From Rosa chinensis (taxonomy: Eukaryota > Streptophyta > Magnoliopsida > Rosales > Rosaceae): a stretch of DNA of 64,000 nucleotides. The stretch lies in contig NC_037091.1 of assembly GCF_002994745.2 (NCBI RefSeq), positions 25,177,789-25,241,788 of the forward strand, written 5' to 3'. This document shows positions 46,198 to 57,432 of the stretch, in pieces; position 1 is the first letter of the stretch, and each line of letters opens with the position of its first letter. Position numbers and translations under genes: made by a program. The notes below the pieces were generated by a model. That model saw only the letters and a program-made list of their open reading frames with translations. It made no database searches and was not told the DNA's origin.

Positions 46198-48281
46198 TGA
46201 TAGGAGCATTTTAATGCGACGTTTTAACGGTTATTTCCTCATATTTACTTAGTTATTTCCTTAAATGAATCCCTTTAGGTTTAGAAAGTTTCTTTTTTCC
46301 GGTTTTTAGAAAGTTTCCGTTTTTCATTTCTGGAAAGTTTCTATTTTTCATTTATGGAAAGTTTCCATTTCTCACTTTTAGAAAGTTTCTGTTTTTAGTA
46401 ATAGTTTCAATTTTCAGGTCCTTGGAATTCAAAAGTGGAAATGAACTCACGAAAGGAAAGAGGAGCTAGCAAACGTTAAGAGGTGTGAAGATGAGATACA
46501 AAGGGCTACACAAATGAGCAGAAATGAAGAAATAAGCTTTCCTGTTCCAACCAGGAAACCCGGTTCAAAAGAGGAAGGTGTACCAAGCAAGATTCCGAAG
46601 CTAACCAAGAGACTTGACCGAAATAATGACGAAATGGCGTTGGAAGATGACATGGCTTGAAGATGACGCAACAAGGCCCAAGAACTCTAGGGATTAACTT
46701 GGATTTTCGGCAAAATGGATAAAAGCCCATTGGATTTTAGGGTTTGTGACGCAAAGAGGTACCCTTGGAGTGTTTGCCGTGAAATACCAAGAGAAAGAGA
46801 GAAAGTTGGCATGAAAATCCAGAAGGAAATAAAAGATTACGCCAAGAGATATTCTAGGGAGAGTTTTAAGGAAAGAAGAAGTGTGGACATCAAGAAAAAA
46901 CTCAAAATGCGTCTAGATTCATTCCTATATTCCCTAAAGGGATTTTGGCCGAAATAAAAGAGAAAGATCAGAACATATTCATGGAATTTCGGCAACTATA
47001 TATTAGGGAATCATTTTGGAGTTTTATGATTGGTTGGATGACCACTAGGGCTTACTTGGCAAATTATCATTGGTGGAAGCTATGTGGAATTATTAAATTA
47101 ATTCTATGGAAAATAAAGGAGGAATAAACGGCTTGGAGACCAAGTTTTCCGTTCCCTATATATACTCCCCTACTCTAGACGTTTTACACACCTTACAATT
47201 CAGAAAATTACTATATACACGAAAGCTCTCTCCACCCTTTAGTGCATTCAACGTTTCAAGCAAGAAAGAAGAAGAAGAAGAAGAAGAAGGAGCCGTGAGC
47301 ATCATCATCCATCCTCCACCTTGAAGACTTGCTTTCAAGCTTCAAGGATTCAAAACGTCAAGCATCCATCTCCATCTTCCATCCACGGTGTAATTCAACC
47401 ACTTTCTTTGTAACCTTGTTTGATTTCCGTTGGATTTGTTTCTAGTTGACAATGATATTTGAACAAAGTTTAATTTTGAAATTTTATGATTGAATGAAGA
47501 TTTCGATTCTTATGATTGTGATTCTATAGTTGCTTTTGTGAGATTGTTCAATTAAATTTGCTTGATTGATATCTTTTATGTGTTTATCTTATGTGGTTCG
47601 AAACATCTAGGGTTTGCATGTAATTGGTGCTAGATTTAAGTTTATGATTCACCTAATAGTTTTGTGAACTTGAATCAAAAGTAGTAAAGGTTTTGGACAA
47701 GAATCAAATTTAATTGAAAAGGATTGCAATTAGATGAACTTATTCATACTAAGTTGTTCACTTAAGTTGATAACCTTTCTCTTGTTTATTGCGTTGAACA
47801 TGGCTTGATTAGCCAGTTTTCTAGACTTTGATTGCATGTTTGATAGGATTGATCTTCATGCTTTCACTTAGATTAATTAGTAAAGGAAAGTAAAATATGG
47901 GAAATCGTTTGCTTCAAATGTTTCACATGATCAACTTCTTTCTCATGACTTGGAAGAACAATTGTAGGGTTGATTCGAATTTGATTATGAAATTGGTTTT
48001 GATCTTTGTTTCTTATGTTTCATTCTTGTATTTGTGTTTTTGTTTTTACTTAGTTTTATTTCTTTCTTTTGTTTTTCGAAAACCTAAAACCCTATTTCCC
48101 CCCTTAATTTCGTAAATAATATAGATATGTGTAAATATTATATTTTGTTTTTATTTTAATTATTTAATTGTATTACAATGACAAGTGTACCCTCAATCCC
48201 CAGAATAGAACTATCCCCATTTACTATATACTAATGATGACATTTACAGGGTTAAATTATATGCTTGCTTTGAGCATATCA
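46198..48281 (+). mobile_element. Solo LTR nested in the Tat antisense gene, 2084 bp
   Basis: TGATAGGAGCATTTTAATGC to TTTGAGCATATCA, with perfect TSD CAACC at 46193-46197 and 48282-48286. Copy A has the uninterrupted join GCATCAACCTTGGATAGG at about 40404, which proves the insertion. It contains a CTATATATACTCC promoter-like stretch near 47156 and a GAA repeat at 47267-47288. No coding domain is present. Confidence 0.92.
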
Positions 48282-49168
48282 CAACCTTGGATAGGTTGGA
48301 ACTCCGACTTAATCCTGAATATCAGCACCCCCTTATTCGACCTCGCTTGATATTCCCACCCCACGGTAGCAATACAGAAGGTTCCCCCCCAAGGAGACAT
48401 GGAATCCTTCAGATTCTCGATTAGCTTCGGGGCCCCTTGGCGGCGGCTCAAGTTCACTTGCCCGCTGCAACCTTGGCGCTTCACATACACAAGTTCGTAG
48501 AAGTGAAGTACCTCTGCCATGGTAGACCCTTCACATCCCGACAGACACCAGAGCGAGTTCATCGCCATCAACAACTGCCACATGTTGGGACAAATTTTCC
48601 CAAACGAGAGGTCGAACTCATAAACCAAAATTTGGAGATTTGGAAATAGGGGAAACGTCACTCCCTAGAGAAAGATCGCCTCGTGCACGGCAGCTTGCCC
48701 AGCTGGCAGAATCGACTCTCTCTCGTCCTTCGTTGGGGGGCGCAGTTTCACAACCCCAGGGAGGCGAAACACCAGCTTTAGTCGGTTCATGGATGCTACA
48801 ATCATCATTCTGCCCACCTCGCCCACTAGGGTACCGTCAGGAAGGACCCAGGCTGAATCAATCTCCTCCTCTCCAGTCTCTCCCCCATCAGCAGAACCGC
48901 TAGCAGCACTATTACTCGCTAACCTCTCCTCACGCCTATTACGAGCGGCAACATCCTCCCTTCCCCTAGAGCTCTCTGGACACCCGGCACGACCCATTGC
49001 TACATTCCAAGGTATGGTTTGTAGTGGCTCGATATCTAGCCGATCGGACAGTGAGGTTCCAGCATGGGTAGACGGACGCAACAAGTCAATATATATCATA
49101 TCCGCCACGTTGAGCGATACGTCAGACCCAGAGTCCTCACTGCTCGAGATCTCTACAATGCTAGCCAT
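48282..49168 (-). pseudogene. Tat antisense-ORF gene, copy B, N-terminal part
   Basis: The ATG at 49168-49166 opens MASIVEISSSEDSGSDVSLN, an acidic serine-rich head, then DMIYIDLLRPSTHAG. An Arg/Glu-rich linker and MNRLKLVFRLPGVVKLRPPT follow. A TAG then lies just before FPLFPNLQILVYEFDLSFGK and ICPNMWQLLMAMNSLWCL, the Transposase_28-like region, and EFQPIQG at the splice-like end. This copy preserves the N-terminus that copy A lacks. The stop before the Transposase_28-like region is at the same place in both copies. Confidence 0.7.
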
Positions 49169-49199
49169 CACAAACCCTAAAACCAGGTCAGTTAGTTCA

Positions 49200-49977
49200 A
49201 CAACGATCTAAACTATCCCTACGCCAGTTTTCATCCAAGAACAGTTAGCCATAAAACCCAGAAACAACCAAAACAAGAACAAAGCGCATACACACTCAAA
49301 CCCCAGATTTGACCATCTACCAAGCAAGAAACCTCAACCCTCTGTCAAACACCTAAACCCACCCCTAACCACAATTCTAGACCCTCAAACACATCAGGGA
49401 ATGACAGAAACCAATCCAAAGCAATAAAACCAGAAACTAACAAACAATGAAATAGAGAAACTTAAATCACCAACCTGTAAATATGAGAAATCCGGTACAC
49501 TTGGGGTGTATATCTTCACTTCGAAGGGTCTTTTTCCGTCACCGAACGACACTCACTCGATTTGTAGAAGGCACTCCTCGACTATCAGTGAACAAAGCTT
49601 GAAGAAGATGATATCAGTTTAAAGTGCAAAGTGTTGAAGCACTCAGTTTCCCTCTCTTTTATGTCAACATCAAACCAATCTAAACCGTCCGCTGAAAAAT
49701 GACATCACAGGATAGCCATACACGTGCCCCACGATCACACTTACTCTTCGGATTAACTGAGGCATCGCCTCAGTTACAAAATCAATAATTACTCGCATTA
49801 ATGGCGAGGATGCGGGCGTGCTGCGAGGACGTTATTCCACACGCTAGCCCAATACATGTTGGCCACGTGTTGAACGTCATCAAACGAAGCGTCTATTCGA
49901 AGTAACCGTCGAAAAGGAAGACCACCAATGGTCGAGGGTCTCCGATAGGCGCAACTCCGTTAGCAAAACTACTCCCT
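49200..49977. other. Upstream region of the antisense gene
   Basis: No coding signal is seen. On the minus strand an ACATAAAAGAGAGGG string near 49653-49667 could be the antisense promoter TATA. ACACGTGCCCCACGATCACAC near 49721 is G-box-like (CACGTG). Confidence 0.35.
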
Positions 49978-50330
49978 TTTCATATTGCAAGTGAGAATCT
50001 CTGCTAAGCTCAATCTCTGCTAGCGGACTTCTCCCTTTTCATCTTGCAAGTGAGAATCTCCGCTAGCGGACTTCTCCATTTTCATCCGACAGGCAGGTCT
50101 CCGCTAGGCGCAACTCCGCTAGTGGAACTTCTCCTTTTTCATCCTGCAAGTGAGAATCTCCACTAAGCGCAACTCCGCTAGCGGAACTTCTCCCTTTTCA
50201 TCCTGCCAATGAGAATCTCCGCTAAGCGCAACTCCGCTAACAGAACTTCTCCCTTTTCATCTTTCTAGTGAGAATCTCCGCTAAGCGCAACACCTCTAGC
50301 GGAACTTCTCTCTTCATTGTGCAAGCGCGA
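49978..50330 (+). repeat. About 60-bp tandem repeats rich in CCGCTAGCGG
   Basis: Five to six imperfect units follow the pattern CATCCTGCAAGTGAGAATCT, CCGCTAAGCGCAACTCCGCT, AGCGGAACTTCTCCCTTTT. Near-palindromic CCGCTAGCGG recurs within units and also in the 3' LTR (TACCGCTAGCGGTACC at 50905). The block lies between the antisense gene and the polypurine tract. Confidence 0.85.
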
Positions 50331-50831
50331 CAGTCTCGGCTGAGCCCAACACCTCTCACTGGGCTACCACTAAGTAGATCCCCGCGACACTGCTTGCCAC
50401 TTACTATCAGCGGAGGGACTTCTGCCAACGGCAATTCCTGAGGCAACGCCTTATTCTGACGACGACCGCCACACGACGTTACAGTCAGGCTACGTCCCTT
50501 CGGGACATGGGGACACGTCAATAGTCTACAATAGCCCTAATTAGGCACGTTGACCCCCACCACTCGGGTACCAAAGATTGGGCTCGCTACCCAATACCCT
50601 CTGCTCAATGCAGCTCCCCTCAACAAACAATATACCGACCAAATGGAGGTCTATCTTAGCCGGGGAGTGGGGGACTCCCTACGGGGCCTAGCAGGGTCCC
50701 ACCCGAAAGGGTATAAAGCGTTTACTCAGTAAGTCCATGGTTGATAATGCACTGACGATGCTTTTGCAAGTCTAGCGGAAGTAACTCTTCAAACCGCTAG
50801 GCAACTTTCCAACCAAGATTGTCCTCCTTGA
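50331..50831 (+). other. 3' untranslated region of the Tat element
   Basis: No domain is seen. ACCTCTAGCGG and GCTAGCGG motifs thin out. Short frames here have no family resemblance. Confidence 0.45.
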
Positions 50832-50849
50832 CTGGGGACTTGGGGGACT
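50832..50849 (+). other. Polypurine tract region of the Tat element
   Basis: CTGGGGACTTGGGGGACT directly precedes the TGTACTTGG of the 3' LTR. The minus-strand element at 52483 has the near-identical CTCGGGGACTTCGGGGACT in the same place. Confidence 0.75.
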
Positions 50850-51357
50850 TGTACTTGGATGAGTATTTTCCAAGAATAATTAGCTCTAATGAGCTACGCT
50901 CATACTACCGCTAGCGGTACCAACTCCCATCAGCGGAGTGACCTGCGGAAACACAGCCAAGCAGGCTACCGCCTGAGCCCCGGCTCACCCCCAGATCACC
51001 GTCGACGAGCCGCGTCAAGATGGCATCAGAAGCTCTAGAAGCTGGGAACTGAAGCGTATCAGTCCCACATCTAAAACATGGAAGAGATCAACCTCTTCCC
51101 CACCTACAAAAGGTTCTCTCTTCTTTCCTCATTAATTACGCATTCACTACTTACCTACTGTTATTCTATCGACATAAATACATTGACTAACTTAGGCATC
51201 GGAGAAGAGAAGACCGTCCAACGCGGTCTCCCTCTGACGCCACTTTGTATTTTACTTGACAGGTAGCGGAAGCTCCGAGAACATTGCAAGTAGCGGTCCG
51301 CGCATCGGACCAGTATTAACAAAGACTTAGGCCATAGCTCAATCTTAAACATTAACA
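50850..51357 (+). repeat. 3' LTR of the Tat element
   Basis: TGTACTTGGATGAGTATTTTC to CTTAAACATTAACA, followed by TSD CATAC. It is collinear with 41695-42207. Confidence 0.9.
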
Positions 51358-52482
51358 CATACTTAGGTTGATGAACATGTAATTGAATCCATATTAAGGT
51401 ACTAGCGTTCTAGGCTTTAATTATTTAAGTGGAAAACCTAAAATTACTTAGGTAAATTAACAATGAGTCTTGCATGCTTGATTAGCATTCTAACTTGTGT
51501 TCTTGACTTGAATTGATCAAATTTGCATGATTCTTAATGCGTTGAAAGTGTTCTTGTTAGTGATTAGCTACCACTAGTAATTGCATGATTAATAGGGTTA
51601 ACTGTGGTGCATTCATCTAGTTAATTTAATTAAGGGAAGTAAAAAGAACTTTGTATGCGTTCATCTTTGTTCTTGATTGATTCTATGCTTTGACATATTT
51701 TGATTCGTGATTTGATGTTTGAAACCTTGCCAACATGTTAATAGTAGTTAATTACATCTAAATTCGTTCCATCCATATAATTCTACTTGATTCTGGTTTT
51801 GATGTGTCACACACATGTATATATTTACTTAGTTGTTAAATGAAATAAAAATCCGTAATCCCCTTTACTTGTATTTTTCGTAAATATTGTTTATAATATA
51901 TAGTTTTGTTTTGCTAACGTTTTATTTTTCAGGAATTAATTACTCCCTAATCCCCGGTTGAGAACGATTCTACTTATTCTTACTACATTGATAGGGTTTT
52001 AAATTGAGCACTAATTTTGTGCAGGTCAGTAAATCACAAATCATATATAAAACAAAATTCAAGGAAATCGCAAATTCGAAATTAATACTCAAAACCGACG
52101 TTCTTGTTGAGAATAAATTAATACTTAACTACATTCGAATTCACACGAAACCCTGAAACTCTAACTTAATAATTCATTGAAATTCTCAAAATTCCAAAAT
52201 CACATCGCAATCTTCTCAAACTTTAATGGTTTCATTAATTCAATAATTGTAACGTCCTAATGAAAAATCACTACGATCTAATGGTTGGATTAACATGTAT
52301 TCGTGATATTCCTACCGATCATAAAGTTCAATTCCACATATACCTACCAAATTGTATCCATACGCTCGTAACATTAAGCTATATCTAATATGTTAAATTA
52401 GAAATCCAGAAGAGGCAACACACGCCGCCACCTCTGACCCCGAATTGGGTCACCATATACCTATGCCAAAAGATTCACAAAG

Positions 52483-52999
52483 TGTTAACATTAGGATCCG
52501 TTGGGGATCTCTAGTTAGCTTTAGAGAGAGAGAGAGAGAGTGACACGAGATGTATAGTGGTTCGTCTCCCGCTTTAGCGGGAAACTACGTCCACTTGAAA
52601 GCTTATACTAGTGTGTCGAGCCTTGCGGCCTAACAAGATTACAAGAGATGTAATGGGATTGGATTGAATGAATGGTGTTTAAGTGGGAGGAGAGTTCCTT
52701 TTATAGGTGAAGGAATGCTCTTCCTTTACATGGTTTTCGATGTGGGACAAGCAACCACACAATTCTAGCTAGTCCAAGAAGCATGTAAGAAGCCATGTTG
52801 TGGAGGCATCTTGGCAAGGGCGGGAACGTGGCTTCCCGGCGACGGATTTGCCTCTTCCGGATACCATGGCGTAGCTTGAACATAGGGCTACACGATGGAT
52901 GTCGCGGTTGGGCCTTGCCATGTCTCGTGGATGTCCCAAAGTGGGTGTTACTTATGCTTGGTGATGTAGAGAACTAGCTTGCTAGTGTAGGTATAAACA
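52483..52999 (-). repeat. 3' LTR of the non-coding element
   Basis: In + orientation TGTTAACATTAGGATCCG to TGTAGGTATAAACA. It has a GA run at 52527-52540. A CTTTTATAGGTGAAG string near 52699 is TATA-like on either strand. Confidence 0.9.
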
Positions 53000-54769
53000 A
53001 GTCCCCGAAGTCCCCGAGTAAGAGTAGCTTCTTGGTTCGGGAGTTCAAATCATGAAGTCATCAAGCATAAGTAATATCCGAGAGGCGCACGGCCCCTACA
53101 AGTCCCCGAGCTCCGCAAGCAAGAAGGGACTCGCTATCCTGTATCACAAAAGACAAAAATTCGTATATGTAGTTACATCGAAGGTGCACTAATGTATGAA
53201 GTGCATGAGATAATGGGGTGTCGCCCTGCCGCATGGCGGTAGGTCGTAGACCATAGACTCGTGGAGCCCGGAGGCTAGACCATATGTAAGAAAACGTGAA
53301 AAAGTGTGGTGCCCGGAGGCTAGACCATATGTATGAAGCATTGTGAACCGAGAGCGTAACTAAAGCATGTTGGATAAGTGGAGCGAGTTAGGTGTTCTAG
53401 CAAGTTGGGTGTAGGCGCTGTATGAGCGTGCGGGGCGTAGCCCAAACGAGTCGCGGCCATGCTTTGATACCCAAGCGAGTCGTAACCGTTTCGCAAGCGT
53501 TTATCCGAGCATATTTAATTGAGCTATAAGTGTCACAAGGTTCTAGATGAATGTCACATGAAAGTGAATTTAAGCATGTATGTGTGTAGCGTGTACTTGT
53601 AGGAAAGTTGCTAATAACATGTTGTAGGCATGCTTAAGGGTTATAGAGACATGTATAGTCATGGCATCGGCGGTAGCTCAAATTGTAAGAGCATAAAGAT
53701 AAGAGGAAGGCACTTATCTTATGCCGATTTGAGGTTCATTGCTTGTGGCGGATAAAGTACTCCGATAATGTACGTCAACTCGTAGTTGAGGTTGAATGCT
53801 CAATAGAAATAGTTGAATTTCCTTGAAACAAAATAGATGATTAATATGTAGGTTTGAAAAATCAACACTAATAATTTGCATATGTACTTTGATAAAATTG
53901 TGAGCAAAGTGTATATGGCACAAGTGAGATAAGCATGTTGCATTGATATACATATGCAGCAGCTTATGTATATGTACATATGCCCAAGCCCATAAAATAT
54001 ATATGGTGAGAAGTATGAGCCTATTTTGTCGGTTCTTGCGTGCAATACACAACATGCATGTGCATAAATATATAATAGTGAGCCTTAGTTTTCACTCAGG
54101 AGTATTGTTGATCATGGCATTGAACATGTTCACGTGCATTGAATATATAGCATGTACATAACAACTCTATATGTGTTCTGAATAGGGAGAAATAAATCAA
54201 GTCCAATTATATGTGCCCATGATACTATGTATGTGCATCAAGTGGAATTGGATGTGGGCATCAATTATTCCACTTATGAATAGATAACATAGCCTATGCG
54301 AGCTAGCTAGGTGTCCTGTTGACAGCTAATGTATATGCATGTGGCACGAATTTATGGTAGTTGATACGTGTAGCATATACAAGAGCACATACGTGTGCAT
54401 GGTTATAAGGGTGCGTCAAGTTTTTTGATCAATTAGAGGCATGCACAATAATAACTAAATGTATCAAAGGCATATATAAAAGTGTATTATATGTGTGTAC
54501 AGAAGATAAGCATAATTTATATGGCCCAAGCATATATTGCTAATCATGCTTTTGTTGACTTGTGTGAAGGCACAGGCATGTGTGTCCCAAATAAGAGATA
54601 AGAAACTTATCTTGATGGTTGGTTATGCTGCAAGTTCAGTGAAGAGACCAGGTGTTCCATGCGGCAGAAGTGTATGTGGCCATAAATTGTGAGATAAAGC
54701 AGAAGCACGTGGTGCTTTAATTATATAGGGAGGAACACTAAGCTTTGCCGTAGAGATGGAATTGCTATT

Positions 54770-55990
54770 ATGGCTGGGTATAGCGAATATAGCCCAGATA
54801 ACACTGACCAGTGGCCTGAATGTTCGGCGGAGTACAGTGGAAGTTGCCTAGCTGTGACTTGGTGCTCAGCGAAGACGCTGGATGGCAGGCCTAGCGGAGG
54901 CTGGTGCTCAGCGGAAAAGCTTCTGGCTAGCGGTGAGTTGCTAGCGGCGTTGTGGCTCCTAGCAGAGCTTTGGGATATCAGCGGAGTTTGGACATCAGCC
55001 GTACCTGGCCGACGGAGCTAGCTTGAGGTTGATTGATTGGTTGTTTAGTTGATGCCAGATCAAAGCCTCATGGGTAATGATTGAGCTTCATGGGTAATGA
55101 CTGAGCACCATTCTCCTTGACGCTGATCGAAGAAGAAGATGGAAGTTGTCATGGGTAGCGCTAGCAGGAGGTGGCCTTGGCCAGTGAGTTGGAGCTTTGG
55201 CCAGCGGTGAAGCTCGGCGGAGCTGGCTAGCGGAAGAAGTTCGGGTTAGCGGAAAACTCGGGTCAGGGAGCAGAGGCTGGCGGAGCTCTGTCCAGCGGAG
55301 CGGAGTCTTGGGACACCAGCGGATCATGGACGGCGGAGGTGCTCGGCGGAGGTTTTACCGCTAGTGTCTCGTAGCGGTGGTTGTCCGGCTGATGCAGGCT
55401 AGCGGTGGCCGGTTGCCAGAGGAGCGGAGCTTGCAACAAGTCTTGGCGGAAGGCTGGCCGGCGGAGCGGAGTTTTGGAGTTCAGCGGAGGCGCTGATGAT
55501 TGAAGCTTGCTTCCTAGCGGAGCTTTGGCCGCTGAAGAAGTGTGGCCGATACTTGCCGCTTGTTAGCGGTGTACAATGTACAGTGTGGCGGAGGATTTTC
55601 TGTCGGAGGTTGGCTAGCAATCCGTTTCCAGCGGAGGATGGCCTACTGGAGGTAGCAGTCGAGCTTGCTGGCGGTGAAGCCTTGACTGGCGGAGCTCCTT
55701 TTGGCGAGTAGGAAGCTAGCGGATGTTGCTTCTGCTGGGAGTAGCTGGCGGGAAATGTACCGCTGATGCATGATTCGAAGAATGAACATGGGTGCCCAGA
55801 GAAGTTTTCTGGGTGTCCAAAGCAGTGAGCGGCAAATTTTTTTTTTTTTTTGGTGTAGCGTTGACTACTTGAGCTGGCGTTGACCAAGCATTGACTGGTC
55901 CATGGGCGTTGACTGAGCCTGGTGGGCGTTGACCGGAGTTGACCAGCCATGTTGGGCGTTGACCGGCCCCGATGGCACAAGTTACCGCTA
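54770..55990. repeat. AGCGGAG-rich degenerate repeat in the non-coding element
   Basis: More than thirty occurrences of AGCGG or GGCGGAG in loose spacing (for example GCTAGCGGAGGCTGG, TAGCGGTGGTTGTCC), then a GTTGACCGG-type repeat near 55860-55975. GCTAGCGG is also the core of the Tat repeat at 49978-50330. It gives long chance frames such as 55399-56013 on the minus strand. Confidence 0.7.
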
Positions 55991-56103
55991 AGAATTTCGA
56001 TTATATAACTCAAAGAAAGAAATTATTTTGAGCTCGGTTAAGATGACTTAACTCAATGGTAAGTGACGAAGCCTTTGTGTTGGCTTCCCACAGACGGCGC
56101 CAA

Positions 56104-56618
56104 TGTTAACGTTAGGATCCGTTGGGGATCTCTAGTTAGCTTTAGAGAGAGAGAGAGAGTGACACGAGATGTATAGTGGTTCGTCTCTCGCTTTAGCGGG
56201 AAACTACGTCCACTTGAAAGCTTATACTAGTGTGTCGAGCCTTGCGGCCTAACAAGATTACAAGAGATGTAATGGGATTGGATTGAATGAATGGTGTTTA
56301 AGTGGGAGGAGAGTTCCTTTTATAGGTGAAGGAATGCTCTTCCTTTACATGGTTTTCGATGTGGGACAAGCAACCACACAATTCTAGCTAGTCCAAGAAG
56401 CATGTAGAAAGCCATGTTGTGGAGCCATCTTGGCAAGGGCGGGAACGTGGCTTCCCGGCGACGGATTTGCCTCTTTCGAATACCGTGGCGTAGCTTGAAC
56501 ATAGGGCTACACAATGGATGTCGCGGTTGGGCATTGCCATGTCTCGTAGATGTCCCAAAGTGGGTGTTACTTATGCTTGGTGATGTAGAGAACTAGCTTG
56601 CTAGTGTAGGTATAAACA
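56104..56618 (-). repeat. 5' LTR of the non-coding element
   Basis: Pairs with 52483-52999. On the minus strand its end TAACGTTAACA is followed directly by the primer site at 56103 leftwards. Confidence 0.9.
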
Positions 56619-57432
56619 CAAAGCCAAGCCTGACAACAATCTCAACTATCACAAAGTCAAATTCGAAACCATTTAGCCGGATTTACCTTGGAAAGGATTT
56701 GGAAGCCCTAAATCTTTAGGTCTTCAATTCTTCCTCCTTGCATAGAATTGAAAGACAAAACTTGGTGTGTTCGAACCACGATGAGGAGAGCTTCAATTCT
56801 TGGGTGGTAGCGTCATCTGAGGTGGCCGGAGAATAGAGCTCTAGCCGGGTTGTGTCTGTCTCAGGTGCAAATTAGAGCGAGTGGTGGCCATAGACTTAGT
56901 CACTTTGAAGAGGCACACTGAATGCGACTGGCCCGGTGGTCTGGGGTGGTCGGAAGGTAGAGAACTCGTCGGGTCGGGCAGGAAATTAGGATCGAGCAGA
57001 GCAAAAAAGGGAATAAGGTTTCAGACTAAAATGGAAAGTTTTTCGGAAATGGCAAGTTGCAATTGCTATTTATACAAGGTTTGCTGAAAATAGTAACTTC
57101 GCATTTTTAGATCATAACTTTTTCGTACAAACTCCAATTTTATTGTCCCGCATGTCCACGAACTTGATTTAACGCAGTCTACAACTTTCTAGAAGAAAGT
57201 TGCCTAAAAAAGTTAACAGAATAAAAAAGTCAACTTTTAGCTCCCCTAAAAGTATGGAAACAAAGGTAAAAAGTCAAGATAATTGTCGTTTACAGTCCAA
57301 ATGACTAGTAAACAAGTAAATTTAGGCACAAGGTGAAACAAATTCTGTCAAATTTTTTATAGGATTTTTTCTAATGTGAGTCTCGCATGTCCACTTCATA
57401 TTTCAACGTGAAATCTGGGATTGGTCCTGTCA

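Larger units (their letters stand above)
41695..51357 (+). mobile_element. Complete but pol-less Tat-type Ty3/gypsy element
   Basis: LTRs of 513 and 508 bp bound it, with perfect 5-bp TSD CATAC (41690-41694, 51358-51362). Order inside: primer site, gag-protease in one frame, then no RT, RNase H or integrase. The protease breaks off at about 44415, and 50 bases later the antisense gene begins (minus, 44471-49168). After it come a repeat block (49978-50330), a polypurine tract and the 3' LTR. A solo LTR (46198-48281) sits in the antisense gene. By eye the LTRs differ at roughly one base in ten, so the insertion is old. The element could only have moved using enzymes from a partner Tat copy, such as the relative at 1-3735. 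Confidence 0.9.
40975..52027 (+). mobile_element. LTR split by the Tat element
   Basis: The left piece (about 40975-41694) has TATA-like CTATATAAAGGAGG at 41211, then CTTGCCGTGATTCTCATCCA. The right piece (51358-52027) continues in register, with AATCCCCGGTTGAGAACG near 51950, and ends near GTGCAGGTCA. The two pieces meet exactly at the CATAC target site of the Tat insertion. It is the same group as the minus-strand fragment at 37480 and related to the solo LTR at 46198. The left border against copy A is not clean. Confidence 0.6.
52483..56618 (-). mobile_element. Non-coding LTR retrotransposon (LARD/TRIM-like), Tat-type signals
   Basis: LTRs of 517 bp (52483-52999) and 515 bp (56104-56618) differ at only about eleven positions by eye, plus small indels in a GA run. 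Perfect TSD CAAAG lies at 52478-52482 and 56619-56623. On the minus strand the order is 5' LTR (right), primer site TTGGCGCCGTCTGTGGGAAG, 3.1 kb of internal DNA, polypurine tract CTCGGGGACTTCGGGGACT, and 3' LTR (left). No gag or pol motif is present in either strand. Primer site and polypurine tract match the Tat element at 41695, so Tat enzymes probably mobilise it. The low LTR divergence makes it among the youngest insertions here. Confidence 0.92.
52248..57432 (-). mobile_element. Old minus-strand LTR relic hosting a younger element
   Basis: The right part (56624-57432) read on the minus strand gives TTTACTTGTTTACTAGTCATTTGG, AAACGACAATTATC and CTAAAAGTTGACTTTT. These are in the same order as the start of the 2.7-kb LTR family at 29364 and 60479, followed by CTTGTATAAATAGC. 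The left part begins TGTAACGTCC at 52248. The terminal TG...CA is present but no matching TSD was found (ATAAT versus TAAAA). It is a diverged relative, probably solo. Confidence 0.5.

Noticed and set aside
49978..50330. CRISPR-like repeat array
   Set aside because: Units are contiguous and imperfect with no unique spacers, and they sit inside a plant retrotransposon.
55399..56013. 204-codon minus-strand frame in the non-coding LTR element
   Set aside because: Produced by the AGCGGAG repeat; composition is repetitive and no domain is visible.
52248..57432. Single LTR element with TSD at these outer ends
   Set aside because: The flanks (ATAAT and TAAAA) do not match, so I keep it only as a relic with uncertain ends.
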